Source: CBFGTJ01 sp965651815
Lineage (GTDB): Bacteria > Actinomycetota > Acidimicrobiia > Acidimicrobiales > Microtrichaceae
NCBI GenBank assembly: GCA_965651815.1
Contig: CBFGTJ010000094.1
Coordinates: 1 to 12,132, forward strand
Direction: 5' to 3'
DNA: 12,132 nt
Both the position numbers and the translations under genes were made by a program. Shown in pieces: positions 5,814 to 12,132 of this stretch (position 1 is the first letter of the stretch; each line of letters starts with the position of its first letter). Under the pieces are notes generated by a model. That model saw nothing but the letters and a program-made list of their open reading frames with translations, made no database searches and was not told the DNA's origin.

Positions 5814-7128
5814 GCCCGCCACGATCGACGAGCTCGAGCAGGTGCAGCCGCTGGACGGGCGCAGCCCGGTGCTGCCCCTGATCGTCGACCTCGCCGAACC
5901 GTTGCCGTCGCTGGTCAACGTGGGTCACCGCTACCGCGCGGCGCACCTGCTGGTCGTCGTGCAGGGCACGCCGCTCGGCTGGGTGGACCTGGCGCTGCCG
6001 CCCGAGGGCGTCGCACCGGAGCTGCTCGCGGAGCTGCTGTGGAAGCGGCTCCGCCGGGCGATCGTCGCCGAGCTGGCGGCCAGGGACCTCAGCGCCCCGG
6101 GCAGCCTCCCCGCAGGGGGCTACGACCTGGGGTCGCCGGCGCGGGGACGGGTCGAGCCGGACGTCGCGGTGGTCATCGCGACGCGGGAGCGCCCCGAGGA
6201 GCTCGAGCGCTGCCTGCACTCGGTGCTCGAGGGCGTCGTCGTGCCCGCCCAGCTCGTCGTCGTGGACAACGCCCCGACCTCGGACCGCACCGAGCGGCTC
6301 GTGCGGCGCATGGCGGAGGACCACCCGTCGCTGCAGTACGTCCGCGAGCCGCGCCCGGGGCTCGGCCGGGCCCACAACGCGGCGCTGCCGGTGCTGCGGA
6401 CCCGCCTCGTCGCGTTCACCGACGACGACGTGGTCGTGCACCCCTGGTGGCTCGCGCGCACCGTCGAGGCGTTCGAGGTGGCCGACGACGTCGCCTGCGT
6501 CACGGGGATGATCGCCCCCCTCGAGCTCGACACGAGGACCCAGCAGCTGATCGAGGCCCATGCCGGGTTCAACAAGGGGTTCGACCGGCGGGTGTTCGAC
6601 CCCCGCGCCGACCACCACGACGACGTGCTGTTCCCCTTCGCCGCGGGGGTGTTCGGCTCCGGTGCGAACATGTCGTTCGACACGGAGTACCTGCGCTCCG
6701 TCGGCGGGTTCGACGACGCGCTCGGCGCGGGCACGGTCGCCCTGGGCGGCGACGACCTCGCCGCCTTCTACGACGTCATGGCGACCGGCCGCCGCCTGGT
6801 GTACGAGCCGGCGGCGATCGTGTCGCACCGGCACCACCGGGAGCTCCCGGCGCTGCAGCGGCAGGCGTACGGCTACGGAGCGGGCCTCTCGGCGCACCTG
6901 ACGCGCTGCGTGCTGAACGACCCGAAGGTCGCCTGGGCGATGCTGCGTCGGGTGCCGCCCGCGGTGCGCCGGGCCGCCCGCATCGCGCGCCCCGAGCGCT
7001 CGCCGGACCGCCCCGAACCGCCGCCCGGGCTCACCTGGCACCACCTGAGGGGAATGGCCGCGGGACCCGTACGCTATGTGAGGAGCCGGCGTGCGGCACG
7101 GGCCGCCGCAGCTGCCGGCACGCCGTAG
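5797..7128 (+). CDS. GT2 glycosyltransferase with ~110-residue N-terminal extension (443 aa)
   Basis: The start is ATG 5797, behind GAGCGAGGTGG, inside the last 17 bp of the preceding gene. Residues ~1-115 precede the GT domain and form an extra region of alternating hydrophobic strands and one helix (HLLVVVQGTPLGWVDLALP, then LLWKRLRRAIVAELAARDL) that I cannot assign to a named domain. The GT2 domain begins at about 125 (VAVVIATRERPEELERCL). It has PRPGLGRAHNAAL, the triple Asp209-211 (FTDDDVVV), GSGANMSFDTEYLRSVGGFD, and GGDDL with Asp319-Asp320 as the catalytic-base position. The C-terminus is basic and Ala/Arg-rich, which may aid membrane association. Third GT of the operon; donor and acceptor unknown. 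The next gene begins 21 bp downstream. Confidence 0.87.
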   Translation: MRSPSEPATIDELEQVQPLDGRSPVLPLIVDLAEPLPSLVNVGHRYRAAHLLVVVQGTPLGWVDLALPPEGVAPELLAELLWKRLRRAIVAELAARDLSAPGSLPAGGYDLGSPARGRVEPDVAVVIATRERPEELERCLHSVLEGVVVPAQLVVVDNAPTSDRTERLVRRMAEDHPSLQYVREPRPGLGRAHNAALPVLRTRLVAFTDDDVVVHPWWLARTVEAFEVADDVACVTGMIAPLELDTRTQQLIEAHAGFNKGFDRRVFDPRADHHDDVLFPFAAGVFGSGANMSFDTEYLRSVGGFDDALGAGTVALGGDDLAAFYDVMATGRRLVYEPAAIVSHRHHRELPALQRQAYGYGAGLSAHLTRCVLNDPKVAWAMLRRVPPAVRRAARIARPERSPDRPEPPPGLTWHHLRGMAAGPVRYVRSRRAARAAAAAGTP

Positions 7129-7149
7129 GACCACCCACGCCGCCCGCAC

Positions 7150-7956
7150 ATGAACGGCCAGACGATCCCCATCCTCCTCTACCACTCGATCGCGGACGAC
7201 GCCTCCGGCGCCTTCGCGCCCTACGCGCTCCCCCGCGCCCGCTTCGCGGAGCACCTCGACGTGGTCGTCGAGTCCGGGCGGACCGCGATGACGGTGAGCG
7301 ACCTCGCGGGGCGGCTCCGCGCCGGTGAGGAGCTGCCGCCCCGGCCCGTGGTCATCACCTTCGACGACGGGTTCGCCGACTTCGCGGACGCCGCGTGGCC
7401 CGAGCTCGCCGCCCGGGGCCTGCCGGCGACCCTGTACGTCACCAGCGGCGCCGTCGGCGGCCGCAGCAGGTGGCTGGCATCAGAGGGCGCCGGCGACCGG
7501 GTGATGCTCGACTGGGCCGCGCTGCGGGACCTGGCGGACGACGGCTGCGAGATCGGCGCCCACACGCTGTCGCACCCGCCGCTGGACTGCATCCCGCGCC
7601 CGGCGGCCGAGCGCGAGATCGTCGGGTCGAAGCTGGAGCTCGAGGACGGCCTCGGTCGGCCGGTGCCGTCCTTCGCGTACCCGCACGGCCACCACGACCG
7701 CCACGTGCGGCGGATGGTGGTCGAGGCCGGGTTCGAGTCCTGCTGCGCGGTCAAGGACGCGCTGAGCCACACCGGCGACGACCTCTTCGCGCTCGCCCGC
7801 ATCACCGTGCTGGCGGACGCCGGCCCCGGCGACGTCGCCCGGTGGCTGGAGGGGCGTGGCGTGCGGCGCGCTCCCCGGAGGGAGCGTCTCCGGACCACCG
7901 CCTGGCGCACGGTCCGCCGCCGCCGTCACCGGCGGGCGGTCGCGGCGGCGCCATGA
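7150..7956 (+). CDS. NodB-type polysaccharide deacetylase without signal peptide (268 aa)
   Basis: This is a carbohydrate esterase family 4 (NodB homology) enzyme, which removes N- or O-acetyl groups from glycans with a metal ion. PILLYHSIADD opens the domain. Motif 1 is TFDDGFADF with Asp72 (base) and Asp73 (metal). Motif 2 is HTLSHPPL with metal ligands His138 and His142. FAYPHGHHD is the motif 3 equivalent. The fold thus looks catalytically complete. There is no N-terminal signal or transmembrane helix, so it should act in the cytoplasm, for example on a lipid-linked intermediate before export, whereas many family members are secreted. The C-terminal ~30 residues are strongly basic. The ATG at 7150 has no good ribosome binding site. 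The stop overlaps the next start (ATGA, 7953-7956). Confidence 0.88.
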   Translation: MNGQTIPILLYHSIADDASGAFAPYALPRARFAEHLDVVVESGRTAMTVSDLAGRLRAGEELPPRPVVITFDDGFADFADAAWPELAARGLPATLYVTSGAVGGRSRWLASEGAGDRVMLDWAALRDLADDGCEIGAHTLSHPPLDCIPRPAAEREIVGSKLELEDGLGRPVPSFAYPHGHHDRHVRRMVVEAGFESCCAVKDALSHTGDDLFALARITVLADAGPGDVARWLEGRGVRRAPRRERLRTTAWRTVRRRRHRRAVAAAP

Positions 7957-8978
7957 GGGTCACGACCCCCGCGCCCCGGGAGGAGTGGGAGCGCATCGCC
8001 ACCGGTGACCCCGGTGCGGTCGCCGAGCACTTCCCGCGCTGGACCGACGCGATCTGCGCGGTCGGGCCCTGGGAGGACGCGTCGCGCTGCTACGAGCTGG
8101 CCGACGGCCGGCGGTTCGTGCTGCCCCTCGTGCGGCACCGCCGGGTCCCCGGCGGCTGGTACGCGTCCCCGCCCCCCGCGTGGGGGTTCGGCGGCCTCGT
8201 GGGCCCCGACCTGGACGCGGGCGTGGTCGAGCGCGTCGTCGAGGACCTCCGCGGGATGGGTGCCGTGCGGATCTCGATCCGCCCCGACCCGACGACCGCC
8301 GAGGCCTGGGCCGGCGTGCGCGGGCGGGGGGTGACGCTGCTGCCCCGGTTCGCCCACGTCATCGACCTCGAGGGTGGGATCGAGGCCGTCGAGGCCGGCT
8401 ACAAGAAGTCCACCCGACGGGGGATCCGCTCCGCGGAGCGGGCGGGCGTGACCGTCGAGAAGGACCACACCGGGGCGCTGCTCCCGGTGCACTACGAGCT
8501 CTACCTGAAGGCGGTGGAGACGTGGTCCGAGCGCCAGCGCGAGCCGCTCGCGCTCGCGCGCTGGCGGGCCCGGCGCCGGGACCCGCTGGAGAAGCTCGAA
8601 GCGATGGCGGAGCACCTCGGCAAGGACTTCTGCCAGTTCGTCGCGTACCACGAGGGCCGGCCGGTCGCGTCCTCGATCATGCTCATCGGGCCGTCCGCGC
8701 ACGACACGAGGGCGGCGATGGTGCGGGACCTGCCCCCGAAGGTGCGGGCCAACGACGCGCTCCAGGCCGCCTCGATCCGCCACGCCGTGGAGTCGGGCTG
8801 CACCCGCTACCACCTCGGCGAGTCCGGCGAGTCCGAGAACCTCGCGATGTTCAAGGAGCGCTGGGGGGCCGTCGGGCACCCCTACCACGAGGTGCGCATC
8901 GAGCGGCTGCCGGTCACCAGGGTGGACGCTGCCGCCCGGGGCGCGGTGAAGCGCCTGATCGGCTTCAGGGATGCGTGA
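7953..8978 (+). CDS. FemAB/CelD-like GNAT acyltransferase (341 aa)
   Basis: The protein resembles the Acetyltransf_6/CelD-BcsL type (two GNAT-like halves, FemAB-like fold) often found in exopolysaccharide clusters. The N-terminal half carries the family-like pattern HFPRWTDAI followed by PLVRHRRVPGGWYASPP and GFGGLVGPDLD. The second half begins with YKKSTRRGIRSAERAGV (150-166), the hallmark basic helix of the family, then HYELYLKAVETWSER. It continues with FVAYHEGRPVASSIML and a run ending YHLGESGESENLAMFKERWG. Relatives transfer acyl groups from acyl-CoA, or amino acids from tRNA in true FemAB proteins; here an acetyl or acyl donor seems more likely given the neighbours. There is no signal peptide, so action is cytoplasmic. 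It overlaps the deacetylase by 4 bp and the GH16 gene by 8 bp. The substrate, presumably an amino sugar on the growing glycan, is inferred from context only. Confidence 0.8.
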   Translation: MRVTTPAPREEWERIATGDPGAVAEHFPRWTDAICAVGPWEDASRCYELADGRRFVLPLVRHRRVPGGWYASPPPAWGFGGLVGPDLDAGVVERVVEDLRGMGAVRISIRPDPTTAEAWAGVRGRGVTLLPRFAHVIDLEGGIEAVEAGYKKSTRRGIRSAERAGVTVEKDHTGALLPVHYELYLKAVETWSERQREPLALARWRARRRDPLEKLEAMAEHLGKDFCQFVAYHEGRPVASSIMLIGPSAHDTRAAMVRDLPPKVRANDALQAASIRHAVESGCTRYHLGESGESENLAMFKERWGAVGHPYHEVRIERLPVTRVDAAARGAVKRLIGFRDA

Positions 8979-9816
8979 GCGCCCACGGCGATGGGGACCG
9001 GTCGTGCTCGCTGCCCTCGTCATCGCCGTCGCCGCCGCCATCGTGGTGGTCGAGCTGCGCGCCGGCGAACCGTTCGGGCACGGTCGCCACGGCGACGAGT
9101 GGGCGGTGCGCTTCGAGGACGACTTCGAGGGGGACGCGCTCGACGGGGACGCGTGGAACACCTGCCACTGGTGGGACGACGGGGGGTGCACGATCTCGTC
9201 GAACGACGAGCTGGAGTGGTACCTGCCGTCGCAGGTCTCGGTGTCGGACGGCCGGCTGCGGCTGACCGCGGAGGAGGCCGAGGTCGAGGGCTCCGACGGC
9301 GAGCGCTACCCGTACCGCTCCGGGATGGTGACGACCGGGCCTCCGGCGTACGGCGAACCGGCGCGCTTCGACTTCACCTACGGCCGGGTCGAGGCCCGGG
9401 TGCGCGCTCCGGAGGGCGCCGGCTTGTGGGCGGCCGTGTGGATGCTGCCCTCGAGCACCAGCTCGCGCCCGGAGATCGACATCCTCGAGGTGCTCGGCAA
9501 CGACCCCACCGAGCGGATCTTCCACCTCCACCCCGCGGACCGCGGCCAGGACCCGATCGGGCACCGCATCCGGGGCCGGTCGATGTCGGAGGGCTGGCAC
9601 GATGTCGGGCTGGAGTGGGAGCCCGAGCTGCTGCGGTGGTTCGTCGACGGCGACGAGGTCTGGAGGGTCGAGGGTGACCAGGTTCCCGACGAGCCGATGT
9701 ACCTCGTGGCGAACCTCGCCGTCGGCGGCGAGTACCCGGGCCCGCCGGACGGCGCGACCCGGTTCCCCGCGACGTTCGAGATCGACAGGGTGACGGTGTG
9801 GCAACGACGGACCTGA
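8971..9816 (+). CDS. Membrane-anchored glycoside hydrolase family 16 (beta-glucanase-like, 281 aa)
   Basis: Residues 1-8 are basic (MRERPRRW) and residues ~9-29 form one hydrophobic helix without a clear cleavage or lipobox site, so this is probably a type II membrane protein with its enzyme domain outside. The GH16 jelly-roll spans about residues 44-281. SNDELEWYLPSQVSVSDGRL and YGRVEARVRAPEGAGLWAAV are characteristic. The catalytic motif EIDILE is intact, with Glu168 the nucleophile, Asp170, and Glu173 the acid/base. The arrangement matches laminarinase-type beta-1,3- or 1,3-1,4-glucanases; related enzymes also act on galactans or as transglycosylases. Within a polysaccharide operon it may trim, release or rearrange the exported polymer. 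The start overlaps the previous gene by 8 bp, and the end overlaps the flippase-kinase gene by 19 bp. Confidence 0.9.
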   Translation: MRERPRRWGPVVLAALVIAVAAAIVVVELRAGEPFGHGRHGDEWAVRFEDDFEGDALDGDAWNTCHWWDDGGCTISSNDELEWYLPSQVSVSDGRLRLTAEEAEVEGSDGERYPYRSGMVTTGPPAYGEPARFDFTYGRVEARVRAPEGAGLWAAVWMLPSSTSSRPEIDILEVLGNDPTERIFHLHPADRGQDPIGHRIRGRSMSEGWHDVGLEWEPELLRWFVDGDEVWRVEGDQVPDEPMYLVANLAVGGEYPGPPDGATRFPATFEIDRVTVWQRRT

Positions 9817-12132
9817 ACACCGAGCGCCCCGGCGCAGCGCAGGAGGAGCCGCCGAGCGGCCCGCTCACGCGGCTGCGCGCGCACATGCGGGACCCGCTCA
9901 GCCGGAGCGGCTACGCGCTCGTGCTCGGCTCCGCGATCACCTCCGCGCTGGGCATGGGGTTCTGGGTGCTCGCCGCCCGCCTCTACTCGGCCGCGGACGT
10001 CGGCACCGCCTCGGCGATGATCTCGGCGATGGGGTTCCTCGGGGCCGCGTCGACGATCGGGCTGAAGAACGGCTTCGTCCGGTTCCTGCCGATCTCCGGG
10101 GACGCGGCGCCCCGCTTCATCCGCAACGCCTACGCGGTGTGCATCGCGGTCGCGGTCGCCGCCTCGGTGGTGTTCCTCATCGGTCAGCCGTACTGGGCCG
10201 GCGAGCTCACGATGCTGCGGGACAGCCCGCTCGCCATGGGCTTCTTCGCGCTCTCGACGGCGGCCTGGACGATCTTCGTGCTGCAGGACAGCGTGCTCAC
10301 CGGGCTGCGCCTCGCGTCCTGGGTGCCCGCGGAGAACGCGCTCTTCGCCGTCGCCAAGCTCGGGCTGCTGTTCGTGCTCACGAGCATCCCGGAGTGGGGG
10401 ATCTTCGTGGCGTGGTCGGTCCCGGCGATCGTCCTGCTGCTGCCGGTGAACCTGCTCATCCGCCGTCGGGTGCTGACCCGGCCGGCGCACGCGGAGGACC
10501 CGGGGGGCATCGCGCTCGGCGACGTGGTCCGGTTCGCCGCGGGGGACCACACCGCCTCGCTGCTGTGGATCGGCACCACCGAGCTGCTGTCGCTGGTCGT
10601 CCTCGCGCAGGCGGGGGCGGAGTCGGCGGCGTTCTACTTCCTGTCGTTCCAGATCGCGTACTCGCTGTACCTGCTGACCAGCAACGTGAGCAGCGCGTTC
10701 GTCGTCGAGGCGGCGGTCAACCCGGACGAGGAGGGCGCCCTGGTCCGCAAGGCGCTGCTCCAGGTCGCGCGCCTGGTCGTGCCCGCCGCGCTCATCTGCG
10801 CCCTCGGCGCGCCGCTCATCCTGAGGATCCTCGGCAGCCAGTACGAGGACAACGCGGTCCCGTTGCTGCGGCTGCTCGTGCTCTCGGCGATCCCGCAGAT
10901 GTTCGTGGGCATGGCGGTGGGCCGGGCGCGCCTGCACCGCCACGTGAGGATCGTCATCCTCGTCTACCTCCTCACCGCGATCTCGCTGTTCGCGGGGGCG
11001 ACGCTCGGGCTCCGCGCCGGCGGCCTCGAGGCGGTGGGCTGGGCGTGGCTCGGGACGCAGCTGGTGCTCGCCGTGGGCCTCGTCCCGACCGTCCTGCACC
11101 CGCCGATCGGGCAGTGGGTGACCCGGCGGCTGCTGCGCCTCGGCGGCACGGTCCGTGCCTCGGTCCACCAGCGGGGCCGCGCCCTGAGCGCACGGCGGGT
11201 CCTTCCGCAGGCCCTCGAGATGGCGGGGGCGGAGTCACCCCGCAAGTTCTCGCTCCTGCCCTCCCACCACGACGCGATCGTCGCCCGCGCCTCGATCGGC
11301 GGCGACCCGGTCGTCGTGCGGGTGGCCATGACCGAGGCCGGCGCCGCGGCGCTCACGGCGAACGCCGAGATGCTGGAGCGGCTGTCGGGGCACCGCCGGC
11401 TGGCCCGCTGGTCGGCCGTCGTGCCGGCGGTGCTGCACCACGGCGAGGTCGACGGCCGGGCGTTCGTCATCGAGTCCTTCCTGCCCGGCCAGCCGCTGTC
11501 GAAGCTGAAGGGCGCCGAGCGCACCGCCGCGCTCGCCCGGGCCCGCTCGGCGCTGTCGCACCTGCACGACGCCACCGCCCGGCAGGCGCGCTTCGACGAC
11601 ACCGTCGCGAGGCGCTCCATCGACGAGCCCGTCGAGGTCCTCGGCCGCCTCCCCGGGCTCGCCGACCGCACCGACGACCTCCGGCGGCTCCGTGCCTGGC
11701 TGCGTGCCGAGCTGGTCGGCCGGAAGGTCGACCTGTGCTGGGTGCACGGCGACTACTGGGCCGGGAACGTCCTGGTGACGACCACCGACGGCCGCCCCCG
11801 CGTCAGCGGGATCATCGACTGGGAGAACTCCCGACACGACGGGATCGCGGCGGTCGACCAGGCGCACCTGTGGCTCGTGGAGCGCCACGAGGAGATCGGG
11901 GCGGCGCTCGTCGACGCGCTCGAGCGCCCGGAGGAGTGGGACGCCACCGCCACCTCGGCCGACGGGACGGCGGTGGTCGGGTCCTCGGAGCTGCCGGCCC
12001 GCGCGGTGCTCGCGCTCGCGTGGCTCGGCCACGTCGCCGCCGAGGCGGGGCGTTCGACGGACCACCCGCCGAGCCGGATGTGGACGAACCGCAACGTGGT
12101 CACCGTGCTCGACCACCTGGACCGGTTGACGC
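9798..12132 (+). CDS. Wzx-like MOP flippase fused to an APH/choline-kinase-fold phosphotransferase domain (partial, at least 778 aa)
   Basis: The frame opens at GTG 9798 inside the GH16 gene and has no stop before the window edge; the 3' end is missing. Residues 1-35 are polar and cytoplasmic. Residues ~36-433 form about 12 hydrophobic helices of a MOP-superfamily polysaccharide flippase, beginning SGYALVLGSAITSALGMGFW with the typical ARLYSAADVGTASAM. Such proteins flip lipid-linked glycans across the membrane. A basic linker (~434-474) follows. Residues ~475-778 are a phosphotransferase of aminoglycoside/choline-kinase fold. The N-lobe strand VVVRVAM has Arg where the ATP-anchoring Lys usually sits, and NAEML lies on the next helix. 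The hinge-like stretch is AFVIESFLPGQPL. The catalytic loop HGDYWAGN has His650, Asp652 and Asn657, and the metal site IDWE has Asp674 and Glu676. The kinase would be cytoplasmic and looks active. ATG 11220, at the domain border, lacks a ribosome binding site, so one polypeptide is likelier than two. The kinase substrate is unknown. Confidence 0.85.
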   Translation, partial: MATTDLNTERPGAAQEEPPSGPLTRLRAHMRDPLSRSGYALVLGSAITSALGMGFWVLAARLYSAADVGTASAMISAMGFLGAASTIGLKNGFVRFLPISGDAAPRFIRNAYAVCIAVAVAASVVFLIGQPYWAGELTMLRDSPLAMGFFALSTAAWTIFVLQDSVLTGLRLASWVPAENALFAVAKLGLLFVLTSIPEWGIFVAWSVPAIVLLLPVNLLIRRRVLTRPAHAEDPGGIALGDVVRFAAGDHTASLLWIGTTELLSLVVLAQAGAESAAFYFLSFQIAYSLYLLTSNVSSAFVVEAAVNPDEEGALVRKALLQVARLVVPAALICALGAPLILRILGSQYEDNAVPLLRLLVLSAIPQMFVGMAVGRARLHRHVRIVILVYLLTAISLFAGATLGLRAGGLEAVGWAWLGTQLVLAVGLVPTVLHPPIGQWVTRRLLRLGGTVRASVHQRGRALSARRVLPQALEMAGAESPRKFSLLPSHHDAIVARASIGGDPVVVRVAMTEAGAAALTANAEMLERLSGHRRLARWSAVVPAVLHHGEVDGRAFVIESFLPGQPLSKLKGAERTAALARARSALSHLHDATARQARFDDTVARRSIDEPVEVLGRLPGLADRTDDLRRLRAWLRAELVGRKVDLCWVHGDYWAGNVLVTTTDGRPRVSGIIDWENSRHDGIAAVDQAHLWLVERHEEIGAALVDALERPEEWDATATSADGTAVVGSSELPARAVLALAWLGHVAAEAGRSTDHPPSRMWTNRNVVTVLDHLDRLT

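Noticed and set aside
5035..7254. 739-codon minus-strand open frame across the second and third GT genes
   Set aside because: It spans two well-supported plus-strand genes and a gap, has no ribosome binding site and no family features.
9378..11168. 596-codon open frame on the minus strand opposite GH16 and the flippase
   Set aside because: Its translation is rich in Arg, His, Asp and Gln with no domain pattern. It is the mirror of a GC-rich coding strand in which stops are rare.
11168..11235. Possible gene boundary between flippase and kinase at ATG 11220
   Set aside because: No stop codon in frame between the parts, no Shine-Dalgarno sequence before the ATG, and steady codon bias through the linker. 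A sequencing error that removed a stop cannot be fully excluded.
11235..12116. 293-codon minus-strand open frame opposite the kinase domain
   Set aside because: The plus frame there has clear kinase motifs (HGDYWAGN, IDWE); the minus product is compositionally biased with no recognisable motif.
1..12132. CRISPR arrays, insertion sequences, tRNA genes or phage genes
   Set aside because: No regularly spaced repeats, transposase motifs, terminal inverted repeats or tRNA-like cloverleaf sequence were seen on either strand.

Overview
This is a very GC-rich window (roughly 70-75 % G+C by eye). Codon third positions are almost always G or C, GTG starts are common, and genes overlap their neighbours. 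Together these point to a high-GC Actinomycetota chromosome; I cannot resolve genus or order. I saw no tRNA, rRNA, CRISPR array, insertion sequence or phage gene.

Region 1 (1-2507) is general stress and phosphate functions. It holds the tail of a GlsB/YeaQ/YmgE-type small membrane protein, then an 86-residue YtxH-like small protein. Converging on these from the minus strand is a likely two-gene unit: a universal stress protein (start 2507), then a Tat-exported, lipobox-bearing PhoD-type phosphoesterase (GTG start 2019, stop at 436). The PhoD and YtxH-like genes overlap tail to tail by 14 bp.

Region 2 (2508-3951) holds an AI-2E/PerM-family membrane protein on the plus strand. One base after its stop lies a strong imperfect hairpin that probably terminates transcription. 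A 183-bp intergenic region follows, with a possible promoter, a small dyad and a hairpin near the ribosome binding site of the next gene.

Region 3 (3952 to the window end) is a compact surface-polysaccharide operon of seven co-directional genes. In order they are: DPM-like GT2 glycosyltransferase, second GT2, third GT2 with a ~110-residue N-terminal extension, NodB-type polysaccharide deacetylase without a signal peptide, FemAB/CelD-like GNAT acyltransferase, membrane-anchored GH16 glucanase-like hydrolase, and a Wzx-like MOP flippase. Five of the six junctions overlap (4, 17, 4, 8 and 19 bp) and the sixth is a 21-bp gap, so the set is probably co-transcribed and translationally coupled. The layout suggests that the GTs build a lipid-linked glycan, the deacetylase and acyltransferase modify it in the cytoplasm, the flippase exports it, and the GH16 enzyme trims or remodels it outside. 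No priming transferase, polymerase or ligase is in the window; they may lie downstream.

The most unusual item is the last gene. From GTG 9798 the reading frame stays open for 778 codons to the window edge. It joins a complete ~12-helix polysaccharide flippase to an aminoglycoside-phosphotransferase/choline-kinase-fold domain with an intact HGDYWAGN catalytic loop and IDWE metal site. A polysaccharide flippase carrying its own apparently active small-molecule kinase is an architecture I do not recognise. The closest precedent I know is the mycobacterial MurJ/MviN flippase, which carries a Ser/Thr-type pseudokinase.
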